Below are positions 16,015 to 24,227 of a stretch of DNA of 34,698 nt, in pieces (positions within the stretch are counted from its first letter, which is position 1; every line of letters starts with the position of its first letter). Made by a program: the position numbers and the translations under genes. The DNA is taken from positions 1 to 34,698 of the forward strand of contig NZ_JACBGN010000056.1 of assembly GCF_013401435.1 (NCBI RefSeq). The letters run 5' to 3'. The stretch comes from Streptomyces sp. BR123. Its GTDB lineage: Bacteria > Actinomycetota > Actinomycetes > Streptomycetales > Streptomycetaceae. Below the pieces are notes generated by a model, which saw only the letters and a list, made by a program, of their open reading frames with translations, was not told the DNA's origin and ran no database searches.

Positions 16015-18186
16015 TTGCATGGGGGCATGAACGCAGACCTGAGGTCCTCGGCCGACTCCGTACTGGCCCGGCTCGTGGGCGACACCACGGGCACCGCCCG
16101 CCTGCGCGAGGACCAATGGCTCGCGATCGAGGCGCTGGTGGCGCACAAGCGGCGCGCCCTGGTGGTGCAACGCACCGGCTGGGGCAAATCCGCGGTGTAC
16201 TTCGTCGCCACCTCGCTGCTGCGGGCCGCCGGCGCCGGGCCCACCGTCATCGTCTCGCCCCTGCTCGCCCTGATGCGCAATCAGGTGGAGGCCGCGGCCC
16301 GCGCCGGCATCCACGCCCGCACCATCAACTCCGCCAACCCGGAGGAGTGGGAGGGGATCCAGGCCGAGGTGGCGGCGGGTGAGGTGGACGTCCTGCTCGT
16401 CAGCCCCGAGCGGCTCAACAACCCCGACTTCCGCGACCAGGTCCTGCCCAAGCTCGCTGCCGCGACAGGACTGCTCGTGGTGGACGAGGCACACTGCATC
16501 TCCGACTGGGGACACGACTTCCGCCCCGACTACCGGCGGCTGCGCACGATGCTGGCCGACCTGCCGCCCGGCGTCCCGGTGCTGGCGACGACGGCCACGG
16601 CCAACGCCCGGGTGACCGCCGACGTCGCCGAGCAACTGGGTACGGGGGCCGGGAGCGACGCGCTCGTGCTGCGCGGCCCGCTGGACCGGGAGAGCCTGAG
16701 CCTGGCCGTACTCAACCTGCCCGACGCCGCGCACCGGCTGGCCTGGCTCGCCGACCACATGGGCGAACTGCCCGGATCCGGGATCATCTACACGCTGACC
16801 GTGGCCGCGGCCGAGGAAGTCACCGCCTACCTGCGCCACCGCGGGCACACGGTGGCTTCGTACACCGGCAAGACGGAGAACGCCGACCGCCTGCAGGCCG
16901 AGGACGACCTCCAGGCCAACCGGGTCAAGGCCCTCGTCGCGACATCGGCCCTCGGCATGGGCTTCGACAAGCCCGACCTGGGGTTCGTCGTGCACCTGGG
17001 CTCGCCGTCCTCGCCCATCGCGTACTACCAGCAGGTCGGCCGCGCCGGACGCGGTGTGGAGCACGCGGAGGTGCTCCTGCTGCCGGGCCGCGAGGACGAG
17101 GCCATCTGGCAGTACTTCGCCTCGGTGGCCTTCCCGCCGGAAGAGCAGGTGCGCCGCACCCTGGACGTGCTGGCCCAGGCGGACAGACCGCTGTCGCTGC
17201 CCGCTCTGGAACCGCTGGTGGACCTGCGCCGCACCCGGCTGGAGACGATGCTCAAGGTCCTCGACGTCGACGGCGCGGTGCACCGCGTCAAAGGCGGCTG
17301 GACGGCGACGGGCGAACCGTGGGTGTACGACGCCGAGCGCTATGCCTGGGTGGCCCGCCAGCGGGCCGCCGAGCAGCAGGCCATGCGGGACTACGCCACG
17401 ACCACCGGGTGCCGGATGGAGTTCCTGCGCCGGCAGTTGGACGACGAGGCGGCGGAGCCGTGCGGCCGCTGCGACAACTGCGCCGGGGCCCGGTTCACCG
17501 CGGACGTCTCCGGCACCGCCCTGGACACCGCCCGGGGCGAGCTCGGCCGTCCCGGCGTGGAGTTGGAGCCTCGCCGGATGTGGCCGACCGGACTCGCGGC
17601 CGTCGGCGTCGACCTCAAGGGCCGCATCCCCGCCGGGGAACAGGCCGCACCGGGGCGGGCGCTCGGCCGGCTCTCCGACATCGGCTGGGGCAACCGACTG
17701 CGTCCGATGCTCAGCACGGGGGCCCCTGACCAGACCGTCCCGGACGACGTGGCGCAGGCCGTGGTCGCGGTTCTCACCGACTGGGCACGGGGCCCGGGCG
17801 GCTGGGCATCGGGCGCCCCGGACGCGGCTGCCCGGCCGGTGGGAGTGGTGTCCCTGCCTTCGCGCAGCCACCCCCGGCTGATCGGCTCGCTGGCCGCGCG
17901 CATCGCGGAGGTCGGCAGGCTCCCCCTGCTCGGAGCGCTGGCCTACACCGACGAGGTCCCGGAATTCGGCCTGCCCTCCTCCAACAGCGCCCAGCGGGTG
18001 CGTGGACTCCACCGGGCCCTGACCGTGCCTCCGGAGCTGGCCGCGGAACTGGCCGCGGCGGCAGGGCCCGTGCTGCTCGTCGACGACCGGGCGGAGACCG
18101 GCTGGACCCTCGCGGTGGCTGCCCGGCTGCTCCGTCAGAAAGGCGCGAAAGGAGTGTTTCCGCTGGTGCTCGCGGTTCAGCCGTAG
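16015..18186 (+). CDS. RecQ-type helicase with C-terminal phosphoribosyltransferase-like domain
   Basis: A 723-residue protein. Residues 25-350 form a superfamily II helicase: [12 protein letters not shown] (30-41), Walker A TGWGKS (54-59), DEAH (157-160) in the RecQ stretch [24 protein letters not shown] (191-197) and [11 protein letters not shown] (337-347). Four cysteines (C466, C483, C486, C489) give the RecQ zinc module. No HRDC domain is present. Instead residues 600-723 end in [20 protein letters not shown] (684-703), the PRPP-binding signature of type I phosphoribosyltransferases. It should unwind DNA 3' to 5' with ATP; the added domain may sense or use a nucleotide. I take the TTG at 16015 because GGAGG lies 7 bases upstream; ATG 16027 is the alternative, with a poor site. 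It is divergent from DUF4192; the RadC-like gene follows 211 bases downstream. Confidence 0.9.
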   Translation: MHGGMNADLRSSADSVLARLVGDTTGTARLREDQWLAIEALVAHKRRALVVQRTGWGKSAVYFVATSLLRAAGAGPTVIVSPLLALMRNQVEAAARAGIHARTINSANPEEWEGIQAEVAAGEVDVLLVSPERLNNPDFRDQVLPKLAAATGLLVVDEAHCISDWGHDFRPDYRRLRTMLADLPPGVPVLATTATANARVTADVAEQLGTGAGSDALVLRGPLDRESLSLAVLNLPDAAHRLAWLADHMGELPGSGIIYTLTVAAAEEVTAYLRHRGHTVASYTGKTENADRLQAEDDLQANRVKALVATSALGMGFDKPDLGFVVHLGSPSSPIAYYQQVGRAGRGVEHAEVLLLPGREDEAIWQYFASVAFPPEEQVRRTLDVLAQADRPLSLPALEPLVDLRRTRLETMLKVLDVDGAVHRVKGGWTATGEPWVYDAERYAWVARQRAAEQQAMRDYATTTGCRMEFLRRQLDDEAAEPCGRCDNCAGARFTADVSGTALDTARGELGRPGVELEPRRMWPTGLAAVGVDLKGRIPAGEQAAPGRALGRLSDIGWGNRLRPMLSTGAPDQTVPDDVAQAVVAVLTDWARGPGGWASGAPDAAARPVGVVSLPSRSHPRLIGSLAARIAEVGRLPLLGALAYTDEVPEFGLPSSNSAQRVRGLHRALTVPPELAAELAAAAGPVLLVDDRAETGWTLAVAARLLRQKGAKGVFPLVLAVQP

Positions 18187-18195
18187 CCGTACGGG

Positions 18196-18208
18196 GCGCC
18201 GTCGGCGC
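18196..18208 (+). terminator. Short hairpin after the RecQ-like gene
   Basis: GCGCC (18196-18200) and GGCGC (18204-18208) pair around a 3-base loop, 9 bases beyond the stop. It is short and has no U tract, so it is weak evidence for termination. Confidence 0.25.
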
Positions 18209-18397
18209 GGCGGGGCAAGGATATGAGCGGCATACAGGCGAATTCCGGTCGGCGGCGTCAATTGCTCATTGCCGCGCGCTCGCGCACCACGCGAGAATTG
18301 GGGAGTTCCCGCGTTCGACGGCACACACTGGGCCGTGCCGCGGCGCGCCCGCACTCCAGTTGTGCCCGTCCGCGGGCGTGTACCCGAAGGGAGGACC

Positions 18398-19027
18398 GTG
18401 ACCTTCGGATTCGCCCCGCCTTCCACATCGTCACTGGCGAACGCGACCCGCGGCGGCAGCCGGCACGGAAGACTGCTGGAACCCGGGGAGTGGTCGGCTG
18501 CGGGCATCCCCCTGCTGCGCAACCCCCGCGAGGTTGTCAGCGGACTGCATTCCCGGCACACCCCCGAGCTGTCGACCGCGATGATCGCCGTCCTCGACCC
18601 CGAGGAACGGCTCGTGGCCAGCGCCTCGTTCGTCCAGCGGTCCGCATCGGCCGACGGCTGGGAGTACCGAAACGCGCTTTTGGCCGCCCTGCGCCGGGTC
18701 ATCCCCCACGACCTGCGCCTGCGCACGCCGGTGCGCACGGCCGTGCTGATGTACTGCCGGGAGGGCGACGAGCGGTGGACCGAGGAGGACGGCGCGTGGA
18801 TGTGGGGGCTGCGCGACGCCTGCACCCTGCACGGGCTGCGCTGCGGCGCGTACATCACGCTGACCCGCACCGGCTGGCAGGTGCTCGGTGAAGGCCGGGG
18901 CGGCCGGCGCCCCAGCTCGGACTCGCGGCCCGAGCGGCTCGGCGACGCCGTGGCCGAGTTCGCCGCGCTGAACCTGAGTACCGCTGGCGGCGCGGCCGAG
19001 GCCCTGCGCCGTACTGCCGCACGCTGA
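18398..19027 (+). CDS. Uncharacterised protein, degenerate RadC/JAB-like
   Basis: A 209-residue cytoplasmic protein. I do not recognise a named family, but its middle reads like RadC. STAMIAVLDPEERLVASASF resembles the first strands of RadC. After an intervening helix, REGDERWTEEDGAWMWGLRD followed by a short-chain helix and AYITLTRTGWQVLGEG resembles the RadC stretch around NHPSGD-x-PS-x-ED through its closing strands. The metal ligands HNH are replaced by MYC, so JAB-type metalloprotease activity would be lost. This is pattern reading without an alignment. The GTG at 18398 has GGGAGG ideally placed; a frame reaching back to 18269 lacks a ribosome site. It lies downstream of the RecQ-like gene in the same direction, so a shared DNA-repair role is possible. 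Confidence 0.75.
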   Translation: MTFGFAPPSTSSLANATRGGSRHGRLLEPGEWSAAGIPLLRNPREVVSGLHSRHTPELSTAMIAVLDPEERLVASASFVQRSASADGWEYRNALLAALRRVIPHDLRLRTPVRTAVLMYCREGDERWTEEDGAWMWGLRDACTLHGLRCGAYITLTRTGWQVLGEGRGGRRPSSDSRPERLGDAVAEFAALNLSTAGGAAEALRRTAAR

Positions 19028-19215
19028 CGCGCCCTGCCTGTCCGCGGCCCGGCCTGGAGCCGCATGCCGGCACACGCGGCCGCGTCCGCGCAACCGCGTA
19101 CGGACAGCCCTTGCGGCCGTACACCCTGAGCGGGCGTACGGCGGTTCGGGCCGCGGGCTTCAGCGGGGCCGGCTCCGGCCAGCCCCGCCCCTCGCCCGCA
19201 CCGGGGAACGGGGCG

Positions 19216-19833
19216 TCAGACGCCCGCGCCCAGAACGGACTTGATCCGCTGCGGGTCACCGCACACGATCAGCAGCGCACCGGCCCGCGCGAGCGCGACC
19301 GGCAGGTTGGCGGCGGCGGCCTCCTCGGGTCCGCCGTTGGCAGCGAACACCACGACGGGACGGCCGGCGGCGCGCTTGACGTGCGTCGCATCCGCGTAGA
19401 ACACGTCGTCCGCGGCGTCGTGCAGGGCCCAGTATGCGGCCTCGCCGAAGGACAGTTCGTGCGCGGCCCACGGGTGCAGCTCGCCCGTGGTGAGCACCAG
19501 AATGTCACCGGGCGCCCGCCCGGTGTCGAGCAGCAGGTCGACGGCCTCTTCGGCCGCGTCCAGCGCGCCCTCGGCGGAGGCCGGGATCAGCTGGATCTGC
19601 GGCACCGCCGTCGAGACGGACGGTGCGGTGGCGGCGGGGGGAACGGCCCCGGCAGCGGGTGCGGCCTGCGGCGCGGGCCGGGCGGCGGGACCGGGACGTC
19701 CGGGCCGCGGGACGGCGGCGGGACGCGGACCAGGTACGGGACGGGGGGTCTGCGCGGTGCGGCTCGCGGCCGGCGTGACGCGGGGACCCTGGGCACTCTC
19801 GTGAATCTGAGGCTCCTCGGGGATGAGAGGCAT
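19216..19833 (-). CDS. Orphan helicase C-terminal (UvrD-C-like) domain protein
   Basis: A 205-residue protein. Residues 1-90 are Pro/Ala-rich and probably disordered. Residues 95-205 resemble the last domain of superfamily I helicases: GDILVLTTGELHPWAAHE, DDVFYADATHVKRAAGRPVV with VFAANG (the UvrD-type motif that reads VKGLERPVVVL in full helicases), and LPVALARAGALLIVCGDP (the LYVALSRA-x-x-LLVVVGDP motif). The arginine of the SRAR-type finger is reduced to ARAG, and no Walker A or B is present, so it cannot be a helicase by itself. The ATG at 19833 has no ribosome site, and a TAGATAT -10-like element ends only 6 bases upstream, so the mRNA may be leaderless. It is downstream of rnhB in the same direction, 59 bases away. 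It could be a regulator or partner of a helicase. Confidence 0.8.
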   Translation of the reverse strand: MPLIPEEPQIHESAQGPRVTPAASRTAQTPRPVPGPRPAAVPRPGRPGPAARPAPQAAPAAGAVPPAATAPSVSTAVPQIQLIPASAEGALDAAEEAVDLLLDTGRAPGDILVLTTGELHPWAAHELSFGEAAYWALHDAADDVFYADATHVKRAAGRPVVVFAANGGPEEAAAANLPVALARAGALLIVCGDPQRIKSVLGAGV

Positions 19834-19836
19834 GAG

Positions 19837-19850
19837 TTGATATCTATCAA
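19837..19850 (-). promoter_or_regulatory. TTGATA-N2-TATCAA inverted repeat / -10 region
   Basis: TTGATA (19837-19842) and TATCAA (19845-19850) are reverse complements two bases apart, abutting the start codon of the orphan helicase-domain gene. On the minus strand the same bases contain TAGATAT, a fair -10. This would place transcription start near the ATG and any bound regulator directly over the promoter. Confidence 0.4.
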
Positions 19851-19853
19851 ACA

Positions 19854-19872
19854 CCGGTACGAAACGTACCGG
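19854..19872 (-). terminator. Hairpin downstream of rnhB
   Basis: CCGGTACG (19854-19861) and CGTACCGG (19865-19872) pair perfectly around a 3-base loop, 20 bases past the rnhB stop. A terminator is likely, although the arms are short; it also lies just upstream of the next gene's candidate promoter and could be an operator. Confidence 0.5.
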
Positions 19873-19892
19873 CGGGGGGCACTTGGGTGCGA

Positions 19893-20603
19893 TCAGAAAT
19901 CGAAGCCGAGTTGGCCTCCGTTTTCCAGCTCCATCGCTTCCTCGCTGCGGCGCACCTTCTTCAGGTGGCGCCACCGGGGCAGTGCGTCGAGGTACGACCA
20001 CGAGAGCCGGTGGTGCGGGGTGGGTCCCAGCTCCTCCAGCGCGGCCCGGTGGACGGGCGAGGGGTATCCGGCGTTGGCGCCGAAGGCGTAGGCCTCGAAC
20101 CCGCCGCCCTGGCCGCCGAGTTCGGCCATCATCCGGTCGCGCCTGACCTTGGCGATCACCGATGCCGCGGCGACGGCGACGCAGGACTGGTCGCCCTTGA
20201 TCACGGTACGGACCTGCCAGGGGGCTCCGAGGTAGTCGTGCTTGCCGTCGAGGATCACCGCATCGGGCCGTACGGGCAGCGCCTCGAGGGCGCGCTCTGC
20301 TGCCAGCCTCAACGCGGCCGTCATCCCGAGTTCGTCTATCTCCTCCGGGGAGGCGTGCCCCAGGGCGTACGAGGTGACCCACGTCTCCAGGACTTCGAGG
20401 AGGGCGTCGCGCCGCTTGTGCGTGAGGAGCTTGGAATCGGTGAGTCCTTCGGGCGGCCGGCGCAGTCCGGTGATCGCCGCGCACACGGTGACCGGACCGG
20501 CCCAGGCTCCTCGTCCGACTTCGTCGACCCCGGCGATGACCTTGGCGCCGGTGGTTGCACGGAGGGAGCGTTCGACGGTGTGAGTGGGTGCTTCGTAGGC
20601 CAT
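19893..20603 (-). CDS. rnhB: Ribonuclease HII
   Basis: A 236-residue type 2 RNase H that cleaves RNA in RNA:DNA hybrids and removes single ribonucleotides misinserted in DNA. The signature [16 protein letters not shown] (23-38) carries D27 and E28. D119 in AVILDGKHD and D156 in [11 protein letters not shown] complete the acidic metal site. TDSKLL (55-60) and the [11 protein letters not shown] region further support the call. Length is normal for Actinobacteria. The ATG at 20603 begins [15 protein letters not shown], but no clear ribosome site precedes it; the open frame continues to 20996 without family-like sequence. It is read leftward, followed by a hairpin and the orphan helicase-domain gene. 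Role in genome maintenance fits the neighbouring RecQ-like, LexA and ribonucleotide reductase genes. Confidence 0.95.
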   Translation of the reverse strand: MAYEAPTHTVERSLRATTGAKVIAGVDEVGRGAWAGPVTVCAAITGLRRPPEGLTDSKLLTHKRRDALLEVLETWVTSYALGHASPEEIDELGMTAALRLAAERALEALPVRPDAVILDGKHDYLGAPWQVRTVIKGDQSCVAVAAASVIAKVRRDRMMAELGGQGGGFEAYAFGANAGYPSPVHRAALEELGPTPHHRLSWSYLDALPRWRHLKKVRRSEEAMELENGGQLGFDF

Positions 20604-21030
20604 GGCGCCAGCAAGATTACGCCGCCCCGAGCCGCCTGCACACCCCGGCCCGCCCGGAGTCCGCACGGCGGCCCGCGCATCGGCCCGGGCACCGGCTGCG
20701 GACGGGCCGGACGAGCGGCGCCTTCCCCGGTTCCCGGGTCCAGCCCGTTCGCTCCCGCACACTTCCGTCCTGCGCCCCGATGGCGGCGCTCCGACACCGC
20801 AGACAAAACGGAACCCGTACGTCCGTAGACCTTCAACCTCGCGCCGTCCCCTGCTGCGAAGGATCCCTGACCAGCGGTGGCCCCGGCGTATCCGGCCCCG
20901 CTCGGACCTGCCCATGGAGCCGGTTCGCACACGGCACATCGCATTGGTGAAGCACCGGGCCGCCGACGGCACGAGGGCGCGGGCGCGGGATCTCATCCCG
21001 GGCCGGGCCCTCGTACCGTGGGAGCCTCCC
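20604..21030. other. 427-bp intergenic region upstream of rnhB
   Basis: No convincing gene. Several long open frames cross it on both strands, but none has family-like sequence or a good ribosome site. It contains the terminator of the DUF4173-type gene at its right end (listed) and presumably the rnhB promoter. I found no clear -35/-10 pair. Confidence 0.4.
20971..21014 (-). terminator. Hairpin downstream of the DUF4173-type gene
   Basis: ACGAGGGC (20971-20978) pairs with GCCCTCGT (21007-21014). An inner CGGGAT/ATCCCG stem (20986-20991 and 20995-21000) has a 3-base loop, and the two stems are joined by a GC-rich internal loop. It begins 17 bases past the stop. Confidence 0.65.
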
Positions 21031-21840
21031 CTACTCGGAGCGGCTCCCGAACGCGCCGAGGCGGTGGCAGACCTGGTACGGGACGGTCACCGGACGATCG
21101 TCGAGGATCTTCCGGGCCCGGTACCCGTCGAGACTCATCCCGTACCACGGAACCTGGCCGGCGCGCGCGAGCTCGTCGTTGATCCCGCGCAGGGCGCAGG
21201 AGCGCTGGGGTTCGGGCAGCCGGTCCAGGGCGGGCACCGCGTCCGCCGACAGGAACCGGAAGTAGGCCAGGTCGATCTTGCCGGTCTCACTGAAGCGGAC
21301 GGTGTTCTTCTCGGCGACCACGGCATCCGGGGACATCAGCCCGAACGCGAGGGTGGCGGCCGCGGCGCTTCCGACGACGGCACGCGGCAGCCAGCGGGCG
21401 CCGAACACCCCGGCGGCCATGATCAGCACGATGACCAGGCCGAGCCAGAGCTCCATCGCGGCCACCGACACCCGCAGCCGGGTCAAGCCGTACGCATCCA
21501 CGTACAGGTCCATGCGGCGCAGCGCGGAGGCGACCACCACCAGGGTCAGCGCGCACAGCGTGCCGAGGACGCCTCGGACGAGCCGCCGGTCGGCGGCGCC
21601 GGAGCGCGGGGCCCAGCGCAGGGCGAGCGCGATCACGGCGAGGGTGAGCAGGGTCACCCAGAGCAGCTGCCAGAAGCCCTGGCGGGCGTACTCGGAGTAG
21701 GTGAGCCCGGTGCTGCGCAGGACCTTGTCGTATCCGCCGAAGAGGACGGCGAGTTGGACAGAGTTGAAGCCGGCGAAGAGCAAGCTGCCGCGCGCGGGCG
21801 CGGGCACCGCGGCGGACGCTCCGGCCAGCTGCTCCGGCAC
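21031..21840 (-). CDS. DUF4173-type membrane protein, N-terminally short
   Basis: A 269-residue membrane protein matching the C-terminal half of DUF4173/DUF4153-type proteins. [20 protein letters not shown] and [17 protein letters not shown] are typical of the family core. About five membrane helices are visible: near residues 18-33, 55-75, 90-110, 128-150 and 153-170. A soluble tail ending in [12 protein letters not shown] follows. Family members I know of are much longer, with several more N-terminal helices. Here only 78 bases separate its start from the next upstream stop, so that half is absent. The start is GTG at 21840 with GGAGG 4 bases upstream, so the short form may still be translated. 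It is either a truncated remnant or a shortened functional version. No biochemical function is known. Confidence 0.7.
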   Translation of the reverse strand: MPEQLAGASAAVPAPARGSLLFAGFNSVQLAVLFGGYDKVLRSTGLTYSEYARQGFWQLLWVTLLTLAVIALALRWAPRSGAADRRLVRGVLGTLCALTLVVVASALRRMDLYVDAYGLTRLRVSVAAMELWLGLVIVLIMAAGVFGARWLPRAVVGSAAAATLAFGLMSPDAVVAEKNTVRFSETGKIDLAYFRFLSADAVPALDRLPEPQRSCALRGINDELARAGQVPWYGMSLDGYRARKILDDRPVTVPYQVCHRLGAFGSRSE

Positions 21841-21862
21841 CGCCCCTCCGCCGGCCCCGGGA

Positions 21863-21880
21863 GGAAACGACCCCGTTTCC
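21863..21880 (-). terminator. Short hairpin after the ADP-ribosylglycohydrolase gene
   Basis: GGAAACG (21863-21869) pairs with CGTTTCC (21874-21880) around a 4-base loop, 38 bases past the stop and about 20 bases before the next start. It may separate transcription of the two genes. Confidence 0.4.
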
Positions 21881-21918
21881 CACCGGGCCGCCGCGCAGGC
21901 AGGGCTCCGCCCGGGTGG

Positions 21919-22836
21919 CTACGGGGCCGACGTCTGGGGAAGCCACGCGGGGAGGGCTTCGGTGCGCGCCAGCCACGCGGCCGGCAGCACGTCCTCCCCG
22001 CGCCCGCCCAGCACCCCGCCGACGATCGCGCAGGTCGTGTCGACGTCCCCGCCCACCTGCGCGGTGGTCCAGAACGCCTGCTCGTAGTCGTTCAGCGAGC
22101 GGGCCGCCGACCAGAGGGCGAACGGCACGGTGTCGTGCGCGCTGGTGCGGCGCCCGCAGCCCAAGACCGCCGCCACCGTGGTCGCGTCGTCGTAGTCCAG
22201 CATGTCCCGGGCCCGCCGCAGGCCCGCGCCCACGGCGCTGCGAGGCACCAGCGCGATGACGTTGTCCAGCAGGTCGGTGGCGGTCGGCGGGCCCAGCGGA
22301 TCCGCCGCCAGCGCGGCCGCCGCGGCGACGGCCATCGCCCCGCACACCGCCTCGCGGTGCTGGTGGGTGGTGTAGGCGGAGATCTCCGCCTGGTGGATCG
22401 CCTGCTCGGGGTCGTCGGCGTACCAGGCGCCCAGGGGCGCGATGCGCATGGCCGCGCCGTTGCCCCACGAGCCCTGCCCGTTGAACAGTTCGGCGGCGAG
22501 GGTCCGCCAGTCCTCCCCCTCCCGGACCAGGCGCAGCATCCGGTTCACCGCGGGACCGTAGCCGCGGTCGAAGTCGTGGTGGTGGGCGAAGGAGTTGGCC
22601 AGGGCGTCCTGATCGATGCGGCCGTGTTCGGCGAGTACGGCGAGGACCGAGCAGGCCATCTCGGTGTCGTCGGTCCACTGCCAGGTATCGGTACCCGCGG
22701 GCAGTTCCCGGCGCTTGAGCAGGGGGTAGTTGACGGGGACGAAGTACTGGGAGCCGAGGGCGTCTCCCAGGGCCAGCCCGCGGAGGCTGGCCATGGCGCG
22801 TGCGAAGCGCCGTTCGGAAGCGGAGTCAGCGGTCAT
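21919..22836 (-). CDS. ADP-ribosylglycohydrolase family protein
   Basis: A 305-residue DraG/ARH-type hydrolase that removes ADP-ribose from proteins, nucleic acids or small molecules using two Mg2+ ions. The family elements are present in order: LRGLALGDALGSQYF (18-32), the metal-binding WTDDTE (54-59), GNGAAMRIAPLGAWY near residue 128, and GGDVDTTCAIVGG near residue 265, which supplies the second metal site. Length and motif spacing are normal, so the enzyme should be active. The ATG at 22836 has only a weak ribosome site. It lies 11 bases downstream of the histidine phosphatase gene, so the two are probably one operon. The substrate cannot be told from sequence. No mono-ADP-ribosyltransferase is visible nearby. 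Confidence 0.92.
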   Translation of the reverse strand: MTADSASERRFARAMASLRGLALGDALGSQYFVPVNYPLLKRRELPAGTDTWQWTDDTEMACSVLAVLAEHGRIDQDALANSFAHHHDFDRGYGPAVNRMLRLVREGEDWRTLAAELFNGQGSWGNGAAMRIAPLGAWYADDPEQAIHQAEISAYTTHQHREAVCGAMAVAAAAALAADPLGPPTATDLLDNVIALVPRSAVGAGLRRARDMLDYDDATTVAAVLGCGRRTSAHDTVPFALWSAARSLNDYEQAFWTTAQVGGDVDTTCAIVGGVLGGRGEDVLPAAWLARTEALPAWLPQTSAP

Positions 22837-22847
22837 TGCGCGTCACT

Positions 22848-23507
22848 TTAGCCGTCCAGGTCATAAGGCTCGGGTGTGGTCCACCGCTCAAACGGGCGGT
22901 CCAGGCGGTAGCGGCCGCCGGGGCCCAGCATGAGCACCCGGTACTCGCCGTTCCCGGGGTTGGAGAGGCATTCGAATTCGGCCACCGACCAGTGGAACCA
23001 GCGCATGCAGAACAGCCTCATTGTCAGCCCGTGCGTCACCAGTAGCACGTTCGGCGGGTGGTCGGCGGCTTCGAAGCTGCGGTGGAGGCTTTCCAGGAAA
23101 GAGCCGACGCGGTCGTAGACGTCCGCTCCGGACTCGCCTTGCGCGAAGCGGTAGAAGAAGTGTCCGTAGGTGTCCCGGTAGGACTTCTGCAGGCGGACGT
23201 CCTCCCGGTCCTGCCAGTTTCCCCAGTCCTGCTCGCGCAGCCGCGGCTCCTCGCGCACCCGGACCAGCGACGGGTCCAGCCGCAGGTCCCGGAAGGTCTG
23301 CAGGGTCCGGCGGTACGGGGACACGTACGCGCTGACGCGCTCGTCGCCGAAGAGCTCGCGCAGCCGTGCGCCGGCCTCGATGGCCTGCCGGTGGCCCAGC
23401 TCGGTCATCCGCAGGGCGTGGTCGGGCTCCCGCTCGTACACGGTGTCGTCGACGTTGCCCTCGGATTCCCCGTGCCGGACGAGGACGATGCGCCGTGGTC
23501 GTGCCAT
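22848..23507 (-). CDS. Histidine phosphatase family protein (phosphoglycerate mutase-like)
   Basis: A 219-residue member of the histidine phosphatase superfamily. The catalytic LVRHGESEGN (9-18) supplies R11, the phospho-acceptor H12 and E14. SPYRRTLQT (63-71) supplies the second arginine (R66), and VTHGLTMRLF (158-167) the second histidine, H159. REQDWGNWQ (91-99) is typical of the actinobacterial broad-specificity phosphatase branch rather than glycolytic mutase. It acts in the cytoplasm on an unknown phosphate ester. The ATG at 23507 starts MARPRRIVLVRHGE, the usual start for the family. It precedes the ADP-ribosylglycohydrolase gene by 11 bases, and a strong hairpin separates it from the DUF4937 gene upstream. 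Confidence 0.92.
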   Translation of the reverse strand: MARPRRIVLVRHGESEGNVDDTVYEREPDHALRMTELGHRQAIEAGARLRELFGDERVSAYVSPYRRTLQTFRDLRLDPSLVRVREEPRLREQDWGNWQDREDVRLQKSYRDTYGHFFYRFAQGESGADVYDRVGSFLESLHRSFEAADHPPNVLLVTHGLTMRLFCMRWFHWSVAEFECLSNPGNGEYRVLMLGPGGRYRLDRPFERWTTPEPYDLDG

Positions 23508-23528
23508 TCTTCGACCCTATGCGGCCTT

Positions 23529-23555
23529 CGGCGTGCCCGGCACCCGGGCACGCCG
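23529..23555 (-). terminator. Terminator of the DUF4937 gene
   Basis: CGGCGTGCCCGG (23529-23540) pairs perfectly with CCGGGCACGCCG (23544-23555) around a 3-base loop. It starts 35 bases past the stop and ends 22 bases before the next gene. CGCCGGTCA tandem copies lie just beyond it. Confidence 0.75.
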
Positions 23556-23589
23556 GTCACGCCGGTCACGCCGGCCGATCTTCGTACGG

Positions 23590-24195
23590 TCATACCGTCC
23601 AGGAGGCTTCCAGGTCGACCACGTCCCCGGTGAGCGCCTCGACGTCGGCCTCGGTCTGCGCGCGCAGGGAGAGCCGCTCGACCCGCTCCTGGCGGTACTT
23701 GCCGTGCTCGGCAGCCGCGTGCCACATCGACAGGACCAGGAATTCCCGGCCGGGGGCCTCACCGAAGAGGCCGCGGACCATTCCGGGCGACCCGGCCATG
23801 GCCGGATTCCACACCTTCTCCTGCATGAGCGCGAAGTGGTCCACGCGGCCCTCCCGTACCCGGGTGTGGGCCACGCGGACCACGTCGGCATCGGTGAAGC
23901 GCGGCTCGAAGCCGGTCTTCACGTCGAAGCGGTGGTCGAAGAGGCTGACCCGCGCGTTGGTGTACGTACCGGCCTGGGCCGCGGCCAGCCGGTCGTGCGA
24001 GCGGGCCATGAACGAGTCATAGAAGGAACGGCTCTCCCAGAACGCGAAGACATGCGCGACCCCCTGCCTCCCCCGGCTCCAACCGCCGCCCTGTCCCCGG
24101 AAGCCCGGCTCCCCCGGCAGCCCCGCCCATTTGCGCTGCCCGCGCTCGAACCCGCGTCGGTCCGTCACCGTGCAGCGAATCCACTTGACCAGCAC
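23590..24195 (-). CDS. DUF4937 (YdbC-like) protein
   Basis: A 201-residue protein of a conserved Streptomyces family. It opens MLVKWIRCTVTDRRGFERGQ, followed by RKWAGLPGEPGFRGQGGGWS, which is nearly invariant in relatives I recall. AHVFAFWESRSFYDSFM and EFLVLSMWHAAAEHGKY suggest two ferredoxin-like repeats, as in dimeric alpha/beta-barrel proteins and antibiotic-biosynthesis monooxygenase-type folds. Cytoplasmic; no signal or membrane helix. The biochemical role is not known. The ATG at 24195 coincides with the family start. It lies 32 bases downstream of the arylamine N-acetyltransferase gene in the same direction, so the two may be co-transcribed, ending at the hairpin 23529-23555. Confidence 0.88.
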   Translation of the reverse strand: MLVKWIRCTVTDRRGFERGQRKWAGLPGEPGFRGQGGGWSRGRQGVAHVFAFWESRSFYDSFMARSHDRLAAAQAGTYTNARVSLFDHRFDVKTGFEPRFTDADVVRVAHTRVREGRVDHFALMQEKVWNPAMAGSPGMVRGLFGEAPGREFLVLSMWHAAAEHGKYRQERVERLSLRAQTEADVEALTGDVVDLEASWTV

Positions 24196-24227
24196 GGCGT
24201 CATGGTACGGGCCCGGCGCGGCCGGGG

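Noticed and set aside
19092..19146. A terminator from AACCGCGTACG and CGTACGGCGGTT in the convergent gap
   Set aside because: The arms need a bulge and enclose a loop of more than 30 bases, so it is only a weak candidate.
20604..21030. A gene in the 427-bp gap upstream of rnhB
   Set aside because: Frames on both strands are open, but none has a ribosome site, a recognisable domain or a sensible start; they also run into rnhB or the DUF4173-type gene in antisense.
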